From assembly GCA_029378245.1 (NCBI GenBank), contig JARKIF010000009.1:310001-374000 (forward strand): a stretch of DNA of 64,000 bases, in the 5' to 3' direction. Below are positions 23,162 through 34,855 of the stretch, one piece after another; the first letter of the stretch is position 1; the number at the start of each line of letters is the position of its first letter. The position numbers and the translations under genes are program-made. The notes beneath the pieces are model-generated. The model had not been told where the DNA came from and ran no database searches. It was given only the letters and a program-made list of their open reading frames with translations. This DNA is from Roridomyces roridus. Lineage: Eukaryota > Basidiomycota > Agaricomycetes > Agaricales > Mycenaceae.

Positions 23162-24148
23162 ATGAGTGAATGAATATGTCGCGAAGGTGCGGAGGAAGAG
23201 AAGATGAATATTTCTTGGACTGTATAATATGTACTCGAGTTGAATTCAACGACCTGTTTGCGGATTGATTGCATTTTGCTTTGAGAAGATGTGTGGATCG
23301 ACCGGGAATTTCAAAAATTCACGGACATGAGTCTAGATGGCGGCTGAACGAGCGAATGAGACGCCCTCAGTCACGGCTGAAGCGCTGAAGTTTCAAGTTG
23401 ACAATTCTAGTCTGGATTTTTGTCAAGTTGCGGTCGCGCGAAGAAAGTATTTGGGGCGGCATGCGTATTTCTCCGCGGCCCGGAATGAAACTTTGAAGAT
23501 GAGAATGGTGAGTGAGAGAACACTACCGTATTCGAAAATTGAACCAAAGTTGAACATTAGGTTGAACATGACCACGTGACACTGAATGATCCGCCATCAA
23601 TCACTTCGGAACATTAGCGCCGTCTCTCTATCAGCAACCACCATGTCGATCTGGCCACTGCTGCTGCAACAGGTCCATGGGAGCACTTCTTAAGCAGCGT
23701 TCAGCTACTCCTCTCCTCAGAGGCACAAACTGGGCTGAATCAACGTGCTGTGCGTCCGACGGAATTCACCCATTCATCCCCAACTAAAACGTGCGCATCA
23801 AGAAGAGGGCTTTGTAGTCCGGCTTCACGCCCTTGGGTTGCCGCAGGGCATATGGTACGTTTTTTCAGATGTGCTTCGAGACGTGTGGTCCATTCTTCTT
23901 TCAGGCTCCGTACGATAAGTCAAAGATATCATTCAACCTTGGCAAGGATTCTGACTTTCGAGACTCTCCGGGAACGTGGTGTTGGATTTAAACTCTCCGA
24001 GGATGGCCGTTGTCAGTTGAAGTGAGTTTTTTTTGCAGCTTTTCCGCGGGAAGGCCGTACGCCCTCGGACCCAAGCCTCACGGTATTCATAGATAAACTC
24101 GGATCATGGGTACACGACGCCTCGAGGCATCCTTGCACTCTCACCACT
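23162..24148. other. intergenic, possible remnant of a small gene
   Basis: No convincing gene. Around 23780-24020 a two-exon frame can be read (EEGFVVRLHALGLPQGIW, then an intron starting gtacgt, then about 40 residues), but both frames after the acceptor look equally protein-like and nothing is recognised. Treated as unproven. Confidence 0.3.
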
Positions 24149-25699
24149 ATGTCCTCTGCTCTCCCTCCCCGCTTTGTCGACATCAAGCGCAGCATCGCTG
24201 CTGAAAGCCCCAACTTTGAGCAAGATATCACCAAAGCCTGGACGGAGGTCCTCGTCGAGCTCGGCAAAGTCACTGCGGTCATCGCCAAGGAGGGCTCGGA
24301 GTACATCCCTCAAGTCGCGTTCGCCGAACTCGATACACTCACCCCGCAGCAAATCGCCGACATCAAGCGCAAGGGCACCGTCGTGATCAAAGACGTCGTG
24401 GACGATGTGCAGGCTCGCAAGTGGAAGACGGAGCTCGAGGAGTTTATCAAGGCTAACCCTCAGTCGGATGGGTTTCCCGACGGCGATAAGCAGTTCTTCC
24501 ATCTTTAGTACGTTCCTTTCCATGGATAGCTGCGATTCTGATCGAAGGTTTTGAAGTTGGACGAAACCACAAATTCAAGCCCGCGCCCATCCTAACATGC
24601 TCAGAGTATCGACTTGGCTGAATAACCTTTACCACGTCACGTCCTCCAGCGGACAGAGCCCCGAGGGTGTGGATCTCGCCACGCCTCTCAGCTACGCCGA
24701 CCGTTTGCGAATCCGGCACCCTGGCGGCAAGTGGACCCTCTTTGCGCCGCACATTGACGGTGGATCTATCGAGCGGTGGGAAGACGAGAACTTCCGTGCG
24801 TGCTTCGCGGACATTCTCTCTGGGAATTGGACGAAGCATGATCCGTATGCACTTGAGCCCCGCCTGGAGGCATGCACGTCGTTGTACAAACTGCCGAATC
24901 AGGTGCATCTCTCTTATATTTCATCCGAGGCGAAGTGTTTTGATTCAGAGTCCAAGTCCACTGTGTTCCGTACATTCCAAGGGTGGCTTGCTATTAGGTA
25001 TTACTTTTTTCGTCTCTGTCCGCGCAGAACCTGATATAATTCGCAGTAAAGCGGCCCCTTCGCAAGGCACCCTTCAAGTCTTCCCCGATGTCCTTCTCTC
25101 GAACGCATACATCATCTTACGCCCTTTCTTCCGTCCCCTGGTGCCCCTCGACGACGCAGAGATTCTAGACGCAAAGAACTGGGTATTCGATATATCCACC
25201 CCCGACTTTCCTGGCATTCGTGTGGCTGACCATGGTGGTTTCTGGGGACCGACACCGACGACGGAGTCGCATCCTGTGAGTATCATACCGTACCCATTCC
25301 ATCAGGGCTCAACGACATATAATAGCACTTGGTCCTCGATGAAACGATGACCTCCATCCCTGAGGTAAACCCGGGCGATACTGTCTGGTGGCATTGTGAT
25401 GTCGTGCATTCTGTGGAGGAGGATCATTTCGGCGCTGAGGATTCTGCAGGTAAATCTTTCGCTTTTACTTTGTTTTCTTCCCGCTTATCAGTCGTTCAGT
25501 AATGTACATCCCGTCGGTCCCACTCACCCCTGCGAACAAGGATTATGTAGCGCGTCAGCGAGAGGCGTTCGTGCAGGGTATACCACCGCCCGACTTTCCC
25601 GTGGCGGTGACGGGTGTGGGGCTCGTTGGGCTTGCGCAGGAGGTGGATGTGTTGGGAGCGGGGAGGGGCGCAATGGGGCTTGGGGTTGTTTCTGCTTGA
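24149..25699 (+). CDS. DUF1479 family protein (putative Fe(II)/2-oxoglutarate dioxygenase)
   Basis: Six exons (introns 24508-24556, 24903-24956, 24998-25046, 25276-25325, 25450-25499) encode 432 residues, the usual length for DUF1479/YbiU-like proteins. Signature stretches: KGTVVIKDVVDD, WTKPQIQARAHPNM, DLATPLSYADRLRIRHPG, HIDGGSIERWED, CFADILSGNW, FRTFQGWLAIS, TLQVFPDVLLSNAYIILRPF and WWHCDVVHSVE. The HxD in PHIDGG and a distal His in WHCDVVHSV could form the metal triad. The family has the double-stranded beta-helix fold; its substrate in fungi is not established. Complete, with no lesion. Confidence 0.9.
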
Positions 25700-25870
25700 G
25701 TGAAGTTCAATACGGTACTACAGTTTCTGTATGCGAAACTGAAGAGTTCTGGAATCCGACTGCGTGCTCTACGAGTTGATCGACGATCAATGATCATCAA
25801 TGGCCATCAAAGTCTCGCTCGCTTGACTGTCAGCCATCCTCATCGTTTCTTGCCTCCCACCACCACCACC

Positions 25871-26428
25871 ATGTCCTCAATACTCTTCCTCCACAATCCT
25901 ACCGCCTCCCCGCTCCCGCGCGGCTTCAATCTCGAATTCGGCTCCCTCTCGCTCCATAAGAAGACCCACGATCTCGACGACCGCGGCGGTGACCGCTCCT
26001 CCAAGCGCATCAAGTTGGCGCCAGCTGCTCCCCGCCCTCGCATCCCGGCCTCGTCGATGGTCCACGGCTACCGTTCCCGCCGCGGCCTTCCTCAACGTTT
26101 GCCAAGGACCCCTGCGCCCGTGCCACTCTTCTATCAGCCCGCATGGCAGTATGTTCCGCCTCCGCCGCCTCCTCCGCCACCAGCGCCTGTCCCTTCACCC
26201 CCAACTCTAATTCCCATGGACTTGGACGTGGACCCAGCCATCGTGCCCATGGACGTCGACCTCCCGCCCAAGCCGAAGAAGGTCAAGGTCATCAGAATCC
26301 TCTCGGTGGTCAATGTCAAGAGCGACGGCGGCGCGCACCGCACTTTGAAGAGGTGCAAGAAGGATGGAAAGGAGAACGCGGCTCCGTACCCCTCGACTGC
26401 TCGCCTGAAGGGTCGGAGGAGGGTCTAG
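25871..26428 (+). CDS. small basic proline-rich protein
   Basis: Single exon, 185 residues, starting at the ATG in a CCACCACC context. N-terminal segment MSSILFLHNPTASPLPRGFN, a basic patch (RSSKRIKLAP), a polyproline run (about residues 97-106), acidic PMDLDVDP/PMDVDLP repeats, and a basic tail (RTLKRCKKDGKENAAP). The KEN tripeptide resembles an APC/C degron and the basic stretches could be nuclear localisation signals, but that is inference. No known domain. Confidence 0.6.
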   Translation: MSSILFLHNPTASPLPRGFNLEFGSLSLHKKTHDLDDRGGDRSSKRIKLAPAAPRPRIPASSMVHGYRSRRGLPQRLPRTPAPVPLFYQPAWQYVPPPPPPPPPAPVPSPPTLIPMDLDVDPAIVPMDVDLPPKPKKVKVIRILSVVNVKSDGGAHRTLKRCKKDGKENAAPYPSTARLKGRRRV

Positions 26429-26429
26429 A

Positions 26430-27863
26430 AGCGAAATCTGCTTGTCGGGGACGGTGTCGCTCAGAAAAAGAAAAGACCAAAAAAAGAACTGGTGCGTCTC
26501 TCATCGGTGTTTCGTGGCCATTTCTCACAACCTCTAGGTTACGGTGCTTCATCTGGTTTCCGTCTCTCTCATACTCTTCCGGGGACGTTGCTGCAGAATA
26601 GAACGACGTATAAATAGGGTACGTCCTTCTCTTCACCTTGTTTCCTTCGGCGCTGACGATGTCTCCGACGGCAGAACACATTGCTTGCTGGGTACGATTA
26701 CTGGAGTCTACGAAAGTGTTTGATTGCTTGGCTACGGAACGATTCTCCTTGGTAAGTTCCTCTCTTACGTTCACGCTCATCGCTCACCTTTGCCTTGGAC
26801 TTCTTTTCAGGATACATAGGAGGTTGTGCTTGATTTAGGAGGTATGTTGCTCGTAGTCGCTCTCGGATCCTCAGCCTGATGTCGAGACTCGCAGATGAGG
26901 GGAGCGGCTGTCGGAACGATGAAGAATTTGCTTGATTCCAGTAAGTCCTTGCGTTTCCTTCCTCGTCATCATTATCATCGCGCTTGTAGCTGGGGGAGGC
27001 GGTCAATATACAAAGGTGTTGCTCGCTTGAATAGAAAGGTATGGATATTTGCTTGGTGAGTTCTCCTTGTCTTGCCTCCTTTCGTTCAAAGCTGACATTC
27101 CTCTTGGATTTCTTTTCAGATATGAAGGATGTTGTGCTTGATTTAGATGGTATGTTTGCCAAAGTCGTTCCACGATATTCGTCCTGACTGAAGCTTGTAG
27201 GTGTGGGGAGATGCGGTAGTTCTGTGAATAAGGAGTTTGATTGTAAGTCCTTTCTTGCTCTGCTTTGTCGAATTCTGCTCACCACCTTGACAAGATGTGG
27301 GGGGTGGCGGTCGATTTACGAAGGTGTTGCTTGCTTTAAAGGATGGGATACGTGATACGTCGTGAGTTCTATTCCTTCTCTAGTTTCCTGCCAAACACTG
27401 AGCGCTGTGTGTTTCCTTCGTAGATAAGCCTAGTGGCGATTTGCTTCGAACGAGTATGTGGTCTTCGCTATCTTCATATCCTCGAGGCTGACAACTCGGT
27501 CAAGATATGGTGGACAAACGAATACCGGGGACGTTGCTTGGATACGATTGCTACAATGCTACTGGTGAGCCGTCTATCTGATTGCAGCGAACAGCGAGCT
27601 CACCATTCTGTGTCAGCTAGCTGCTGCTTCTTGGTTTGGTCCGACGCGCTACCCACTCCCATGTACAGGCGAAACCCTCTTCTTCAACCTCCGCGAGGCC
27701 CTCCCTTCTCAATACGTCCGTGAAGCCCTCTCCGTCGACGCGCAACCCACCCCACCCCGGTCTCTTCGCCCGCGAAACCCCATCTCCACCAAGGAAGGAC
27801 GCTTCCCTGAACCCCCAACACTAACCGGTCGAGCCTGCAATACTCAAATACTAACCAGCCACT
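26430..27863 (+). other. intron-rich locus with a duplicated three-exon module
   Basis: A series of canonical small introns (gtaagt/gtatgt/gtgagt donors, CTGAC branch sites, cag/tag acceptors) separates exons of 20-70 nt. Two consecutive units of about 300 bp (about 26750-27060 and 27060-27365) each carry three matching exons: one with GTTGTGCTTGATTTAG, one with a GGGGAG core, one with GGCGGTC...TTTACGAAGGTGTTGCT-like sequence. In unit 2 the spliced exons stay open (MKDVVLDLDG, then NKEFDYVGGGGRFTKVLLAL); unit 1 has stops. An open stretch ending at 27863 (GETLFFNLREALPSQYVREA) may be the final exon. It is either a decaying gene or a spliced transcript with little coding capacity; I do not recognise it. 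Confidence 0.45.
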
Positions 27864-28468
27864 GAACCCATTACGCCGCTGTTGCTTTCCTTGTTCTGCT
27901 TTTGCTTTCGTTTTGTGATCTGCTGTCGTATTGGTGTGTACTCTGTTCACTGCTCACGGCTGTGGAGCTGACTTGGACATAGTTTGGCGCGTACTTTCTC
28001 CCGGATCAACACGCTGGACGTCTCGATTTCGACCATTATGATTCCAAAATTTGGCTCAAGGTGCACCAGGCACCGTACCATGACGAAGGGGGACTTTGTG
28101 CTTCGTATCAAATTTTACTGTATCCTGCCTAGAATTCAGAAATGGGTTGATTCTGCCAACCATCAGGCTTGTAAGTTGTTCCGTCCTGGCTTCTATTCCT
28201 TTCGACTGTTGTCGCTCAACGACGTGGGTCAACCGCTTGTGAACCGTCGATCTGAATCTCCGCTTCTTGCTTGCAACCCTCGATTATCTTCGCAAGTTTT
28301 CCAATTCCATCGTCACTCCCGTATCATTGACTTGATTCCCGAGACTTGGCCACTTACACATCTTTTTCACATCAATATCAATCTGGCCAGCGACGATCAT
28401 CATTCCTGAAATACCCATGACCAGTTTATGATGGACGAGTGGACCACGCCATCCACTCTCTTACACTC
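27864..28468. promoter_or_regulatory. upstream region of family A copy 2
   Basis: The last 110 bp share blocks with the upstream regions of the other array genes: CCAGCGACGAYCATCA and AAATACCC occur here (about 28388-28420) and before copy 4 (about 36940-36972), with a weaker match before copy 3. The promoters were duplicated with the genes. Confidence 0.4.
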
Positions 28469-30227
28469 ATGAGCTATCTGGTGGACTCTACAAGCTTCAA
28501 TGAAGCCTGGCTCCAACTCGAACTTCTGATCATTCAAACCTGTGTATGTACTTACATTCCATTGGACCAGCCTGCGACGGGACTCATCTGCCAGATAGTT
28601 GGTGGTATTCCTGTACGGTTGGTACAGGGCTGTCTTGCAACAGCATCTGGCTGATTTTCTTAGGCATTTACGTGCATTTCTTTGTATCCGCCATCCGTAA
28701 TCTCTCGCGCCGCGACAATAGCGGAAGGCTGCCCCTCCTTACCGCGACGTGGGTCATGCTCGTTTTTGCGACCGCTCGGTTGTTTCTTCGAATTGGGCAA
28801 CTGGCGATATCAGCGAGATTGCTCCAGAAGATCGTGACGGATCCAATCAATTCAAAGCAGTTGGCCGGGCATCTCGAAAGTCTGGACTTTGCGGAAAGGG
28901 TGGTGTCCGTGATAAACAAGTCAGTTGCTCTGCCAAATTCAAACCCGGACTAGATACTGAAAGCAAGCATTAGTTTCCTCACTGACCTGGTTTTGGTTGG
29001 GGCAATTTTAGCGTTCTGCATCTCATCAACTGATCCACAAAACAGCTGTTTCGTTGCTACACAATATGGGGATTCCGGAAGAAGATCGTTGCGGGGCCTG
29101 CTGTTCTTGTTGTGGCATCTCTCAGTGCGCTGCCTGTTGTGTATTTCTAACCCATCCTGATTTTCGTCAGTCGTCGGTATGAGCTTGATGATCCAGTCGC
29201 GGAGCAGTATTTCAGGAAGAATGATATATATTTGTGCCGCAATCACGAATTTGGTACTGGCGGTCCTGACTGGTGCGTGGATACAACCATTTCTCTTGGG
29301 AATTTAACGGCAAAAATTCATCTAGCTGGTCGTTTATGGTCCATTCAACGAAAAACGACAAGCCTCGGCGAGGATTTTCCGATGCGCATCGCTCGGGCTC
29401 TCGAAATTGTGTCCGTACAAATGGGTTCTCATTCCTTGTAATTCACAGTCTAACAGTCATCTTGCCAGCGTCGAATCTGCGGCAATCTATTGCATTACTG
29501 CCACAATTTTAGCAGTCACTATCGGCAGCGGGTGTAGGACGCGTTTGTGATACAAACTATAGCTCACAAATATAGTTAGTTGGGGAGACTCCGAGGGAAG
29601 CACTGGCGAGCGAAGATAGCCAAGACGCCGTCCGAATGGTGTGAACTACACCAGCAAAGAGTGAAATCTCTGGAACGTCCTGAGTCACTCCTTGCTGTAC
29701 CTCGAGCAGAACGTCTACTCGAAGCGTAGGGTGGCTAGAAAACAACCGCTGGTTAATAACAATTGCTGAAGAACCACTTATCTTGTATCCAAGGTGCCTC
29801 CGAGCTCGGGTCAATGGACCAAGCACAAAGGCGATATGGAAGTCAAGAGTAAGATGGATTGATCCTATCTACTTCACACGTAAATACAAGTACATTGCAT
29901 AGCTATTTCCGTCAAATCAACCATCATTCCTACAAGTGGAGATCATAGAAACTTATCAGAAAAATTGTAGACCATAGGGGGAAACATCGGCAAGTGCTGG
30001 CATATGTTACAGCGGGAAGCGGAGCGAGGTGATGATATACCAGATTACAGGCGGCATCGGTTCACAACTTATGGTCAGTTTTTCACTCGCAATGTGCGGA
30101 CAAAGTAGTCGCAAAACTGACTCATTTCACTCAGAATCTCGTTCCGACTTTGGCTCTCGTACGAGGAACGCGAGAAACCCGTCCAGAAAACCCTGTAGTC
30201 ACCAAAGAAAGGCCGGTCATTCATTGA
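28469..30227 (+). pseudogene. seven-helix membrane protein, family A copy 2, broken by a solo LTR
   Basis: Exon structure follows the intact copies: MSYLVDSTSFNEAW, IYVHFFVSAIRNLSRR, WVMLVFATARLFLRIGQL, FLTDLVL then FRCYTIWGFRKK, ICAAITNLVLAVLTG and ESAAIYCITATILAV. In the last transmembrane exon the frame GCGGG is duplicated around a 479-bp insertion (29533-30011), and translation reaches TGA at 29548-29550. After the insertion the exon resumes (RSEVMIYQITGG), then an intron and a final exon (NLVPTLALVRGTRE) to a stop at 30225-30227. No other lesion was seen, so the insertion is likely the inactivating event. A truncated protein lacking the last helix might still be made. Confidence 0.85.
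29533..30011. mobile_element. solo LTR inside the family A copy 2 coding exon
   Basis: Starts TGTAGG and ends TTACA, with a perfect 5-bp target duplication GCGGG (29528-29532 and 30012-30016). No coding capacity. Unrelated in sequence to the gypsy LTR at 589 and to the copia LTR, so a third LTR family is present. It arose by recombination between the two LTRs of a full element. Confidence 0.88.
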
Positions 30228-30656
30228 GATTTGGTTGCAATTCGGTCATCGTAGACAAAGAAAGTCGTTGACGTATAGGAACATACACGGCCAAGGTCTC
30301 ATGATCACACGCGGCACAGCCAAAATCGAAACCTGACCCACAGAGGCTTTACCCCGGGGATAAACAGACCGGTACCACTCTCATTCATCCTTTTCCTCAT
30401 CAGTCCCCGGAGCCATCTCGCAAGCCATTTAGGGCTGGGCACCGTACCGTAACGGACACGGCCGTTTTGGCACACAGCCGCGACATTCCGGCCCGTAAAA
30501 TGGCAGCAGATATCACTAGCGATACGGCACGGTGCCGGATACGGCCGTATTTCCGTAATACGGCCGTAAATTGATGGTCAGTGGGTTCTATGATTTCTCG
30601 CGTGAATATGATGACTTGGGATTGGGCCTCTTCGAGGCAGGAGCTGAACCTTTTGG

Positions 30657-31131
30657 TGTCACGCGCTAATCTATTTGCGCACGTGACAACGCCAAATAAA
30701 CCAGATAAGCATTGGCGCCGTACAGCGTTAAAGTCCTGGGAACCCCGTCTCGATCGGATCGAGGAAGAAGCCGAGGAAGACATTATTTAAAGACGTGGGA
30801 TAGTTTCATATTTGTGAACGACAGCATGGATGTGGGAAGGAGTTTCCGATCAGTGAACTGTCCGATCATGACAGGCTTCTATGAAGGACACGGTGGAGAC
30901 ACGACAATAGGAGACGACAAAGGCGCGGGACAATAGCACATGTTGGACACCAGGACAATTAGTGTAGCATCGTAGATTTATTCCTCGTAGTATAAAAGCA
31001 GTAGCTAGTCGTCTTATTCTGTACCCTCTCCTAGACTTTTATTCAGTTCATTTTACGAGCTTTAGTAGCGCACTACCCAATCCACAGCATCTTACCGCTG
31101 TTGGACGCGTGAAACAAGTCTTGTCGTGACA
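30657..31131 (+). mobile_element. gypsy solo LTR, nested in the hAT-like element
   Basis: 475 bp, TGTCACG...CGTGACA, same family as 589-1063. Perfect target duplication TTTGG (30652-30656 and 31132-31136). It still encodes the LTR-borne polyprotein C-terminus (FAHVTTPNKPDKHWRRTALK) with an intact stop. Confidence 0.93.
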
Positions 31132-31660
31132 TTTGGTCCCTCTTACTCGTACATTCTCCATGACATAGAAGTCAAGTGCAACTGTGCAATGCAATACTTG
31201 GTCTACCAACCAACATGTGGGTGCCCGGGGTGGCGGGGAAGTCAACAAGTGGCAACCTAGCACGGAGCGCAGTCTCAGACAAACTGAATCTTTTCAATTT
31301 TGCCATTGATGTACAAGAGAGAGATCCTCCGTCTTGTGGGTGTTCAATTCACCCAGACGCAATGCGCCCTGTCGTATACAACTCACAGGAGTAGAATTTA
31401 TAGATGAGGACCTGATTTTAGAAACCAGACCCGTTGGTGAAGTAGTGGAGCTCGGAGTTTAATGCAGAAGGCATGTCCCCCACATCTCAATAGCGAACGA
31501 GCAATAAAATGTTCAGGTGCGGACATTCTGGACTAGCCGCAGTGGGAAAGACAACCACGGGTGACCACGGGCCAACGTACCAGGAAGCAGCACAAATTAC
31601 ATGATTCATTTTTGACTCGAGGGTGCACTAGTTGTGGCTGAGAGAGGGTGTCAGCGTAGC

Positions 31661-32134
31661 TGTCACGCGCTGACCTATTTGCGCACGTGACAACGCCAAA
31701 TAAACCCGATATACATTGGCGCCGTACAGCGTTAAAGTCATGGGAACCCCGTCTCGATCGGATTGAGGAAGAAGCCAAAGAAGACATTATTTAAAGACGT
31801 GGGACAGTTTCATATTTATGAACGACAGCGTGGATGAGGGAAGGAGTTTTCCATCAGTGAACTGTCAGATCATGACAGGCTTCTATGAAGAACACGGTGT
31901 AGACATGACAATAGGAGACGACAAAGGTGCAGGACAATATGCATGTCGGCAGCCAGGACAATTAGTGTAGCATCGTAGATCTATCCCTCATAGTATAAAA
32001 GCAGTAGCTAGTCGTCGTATTCTGTACCCTCTCCTAGACTTTTATTCAGTTCATTTTACGAGCTTTAGTAGCGCACTACCCAATCCACAGCATCTTACCG
32101 CTGTTGGACGCGTGAAACAAGTCTTGTCGTGACA
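31661..32134 (+). mobile_element. second gypsy solo LTR, nested in the hAT-like element
   Basis: 474 bp, same ends as the others. Perfect target duplication GTAGC (31656-31660 and 32135-32139). Confidence 0.93.
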
Positions 32135-32139
32135 GTAGC

Positions 32140-34350
32140 TAGAGCTAAGAGCGGCTCGTTCTGCTTAATCAAGGGACGCTGTCGTCGGTGGACTTGCTGA
32201 ATCAGAATGGCGGGTAGGCTCGAGTGAACATCCACTGCGGCCACGGGGTTCGTAGAGAGCCGGCGTGGAAGGACAACTGGAGTGATGACATCGACATGGA
32301 TGAGTTGCTGAAAGACAAGAGTGAATAGTATTTCGCAAGCCCAAGGCCCCGTCGGAGTGATCAGAGTCTGAAGGTAACTGCAGAGCGCACCGAACTGGGA
32401 AAGCGCATATCCGAAATGCGCTGGGGTACCTTCATGACAGTCAACATCGCTCCGAAGGTCGCTCCTAAATTGACGCTGCGATGCACCTAGCTCTATCAGA
32501 GAATGGGCATAGCATGGGGAGGAGGCTGAGCATGCAGTGTCGTGCAAAATGGATCCAAAAACCACCATCGCCATCCACTTGGTGCGCCCACTCGGAGTGC
32601 GGAAAAAACCATGCTTTCCGTGGATCTCCGTTGCCGAAACAAGCATCTCGAGAGAGGAAGTAGCAAATATGACGGGTCACTCGTAATCGCCGTTGGAGAC
32701 AATGTCGAAGTCCGGCAGGAAGTGAATACACTGTCTCGGCATTTCAGGGATTTATCAGTGCAGGGCAAGACAAAAAAGAAGAATAGAACTGGCGTACTAT
32801 CCCGCCACTCGCTGGGACGGCCACGCCGCTTCCCCACATTGTAATATCGACTAGCATTGTCCGCCGCGTGCCGGCTGCTATCTGCATCCAGATGTGGACT
32901 CAGCACAATTCAACGAAGAGGCGCCAGCACATTATAGTTAGTTGGCACTGGGCAGTGATGGGCTTGGGGGCTCGGTGGAAGGTCCTTGTGATTGGGTGAT
33001 TGGGAGTGGGGTATACGTAGGACCGAGTACTGTCGATGAAGGGTGGGAGCACTGCTTCGAATCAATTGAGGTAGAGGCTGCGGTAGAAGAGGTTTGCGAA
33101 ACGAAGTCAAGACTCGACATCCGGGTGCCGCAGACATGGCACGCTTGGCCGGCGGCGTCGCGGAGCCACAATACTCAGCAGGGTTATTGGAGAATCAAAG
33201 TGGGAGAGGCGCAGTGGATACCGTTTGGCCTTGCACCTAAGGCAGACAAAACGCGAGTCTGGCAAATAATGGGCGATGAATCACAGACACTGGAGTGAAA
33301 AGACACCAGAGAAGAGGCACACTGGGACTTGCGATTGAGGCAGACTGTGTCGGAAGTAGGATTCGGCCTTGAAGCTTGCGGCAAGCTGCAACTGTGGAAG
33401 AGAACAGAAAAAGTGTCGCGGTAGAAGGCAAGTGACAGGCAGCGGCTGTGATGATGTTATGCTCAAATCAATATTTGAATGCAGTTGAGTTTTGGTTGAA
33501 TTCAGGTTGAATCTGCACATGCACATGCACACTGGCAGAGATGGCGTAGGTACTAAGTAGGTAGTATCAGGCAAATTTGGATGGATATATGCTTATACCA
33601 ATAGGTCCAAAGTTGGTCCAAAGGCAAACTTGAAGCATTGAAAGGACTTGGAAAGGACGACGGGGGACTCGGTGACCGCTGATGATGAACACTGCAGAGA
33701 AAGCAAGGATCAAGACGGCCCGCAGAGTCACATCAAGCAGCCGGGCCGATGGCGGAGACGGACAGCCATATCATCTTCCTCCCACGTCACGGACATTGTG
33801 TGGCTTCCAAGACAAATTGAAAAGGCATTCCAGGCTCAGAGGGTCTATCTGTAAACTGGGAGTTGGAAGGAGTGTTTGAATTGTAGAGAATGGTTTGAAA
33901 TCAAGTAGTCTTTTTGGAATCTGTCGGCCGGGTTTTGGACTGTTTGGACATGACCAGTCAGGGAGGGATCAGATCGTTAGCATGTCAATCAGTTTGTACA
34001 AATTTGTTCTGATGGACACGAACGACAATCCCTTGGGTAGCCAAACCTAAAGGTTCAGCAATTATTGGGTGCCAGATTCATTAGTTCCTACAGACTGATT
34101 GGGTCTTTGCACTCATAACCACCCTCCATCGTGCAAAACATGGGCTGGAACCATCTGCCGCCGTCGAGTTTGATAGTTGATGGCGCGTTGATGCGTTGAT
34201 GGTGGCTGCCGTAAACATCAACGATGCCCGCTCCAGCCCGCGCAAGCCCGCCTACCTAAAGGGGAAGCCATTTTTCCACTTGCCCACCCTGTTTACATCA
34301 CCGGGTGAGAGAATTCCGACACGAATCTACCGCGCTAACAGTGTTCCATG
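32140..34350. other. interior of the hAT-like element
   Basis: No transposase, zinc finger or other recognisable gene on either strand; the open frames here are short, overlapping and of low complexity. Near 33520 a short CACATG tandem repeat is seen. Confidence 0.5.
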
Positions 34351-34855
34351 CCGAGGATTCCCGTATTACGGCCGTAACGGCCGTATTTTATACGGGAAAT
34401 ACGGCACACAGCCGTGTTGAGCACGGGCCGGATGAACATCGCTACCAGAGGCCCCGGCACGGCACCGTGTCCGTATTACGGAGCCGTATTCCGTGTGATA
34501 CGGTTACGGTGCCCAGCCCTAAAGCCATTGTGAGATGTCTGTGCCACACGTATGACTGAAATTATAGAAAGGATGGTTCCATCGATAAAACTCGAGTCCG
34601 GACCAACTCTGAGGCTTGAGGCCAGAGCTATCGAGCTTCCACGATTTGACGTGGATGATCAACTTGTCAACTGTCGCTCATTTGCTGCGGCCCTGGTTGA
34701 TCCTCGCCGGTTTTCCACCGCCAGGCCTGTATCCTTGACCTCAGTCATCCGTATCATGCTTGTCACTGTCAGCGAAGACGGTCACTCCCGAAATACCTGG
34801 TCTATAAAACAGTTCATGGTGCACCAATTGATCACGCCATCTGCTGCCTCAGACC

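Larger units (their letters stand above)
30430..34521. mobile_element. hAT-like DNA transposon, 4.1 kb, with two nested solo LTRs
   Basis: 17-bp terminal inverted repeats TAGGGCTGGGCACCGTA at 30430 and inverted at 34505-34521, flanked by a perfect 8-bp target duplication AAGCCATT (30422-30429 and 34522-34529). The 8-bp duplication and TAGGG-type ends fit the hAT superfamily. Both subterminal regions (about 130 bp each) are packed with CCGTA/TACGG and ACGGCCGTA motifs, as expected for transposase binding. Two gypsy solo LTRs with their own target duplications sit inside. I find no transposase, so it is probably non-autonomous. It lies just after family A copy 2 and before copy 3. Confidence 0.85.

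Noticed and set aside
26430..27450. Box C/D snoRNA host gene based on repeated CTGA motifs in introns
   Set aside because: The CTGA motifs lie 15-30 nt before acceptors and are explained as branch points; no paired TGATGA C boxes were found.
32465..33574. Possible transposase of the hAT-like element
   Set aside because: Frames are short and overlapping; no hAT dimerisation motif, RNase H-like residues or BED finger could be seen.
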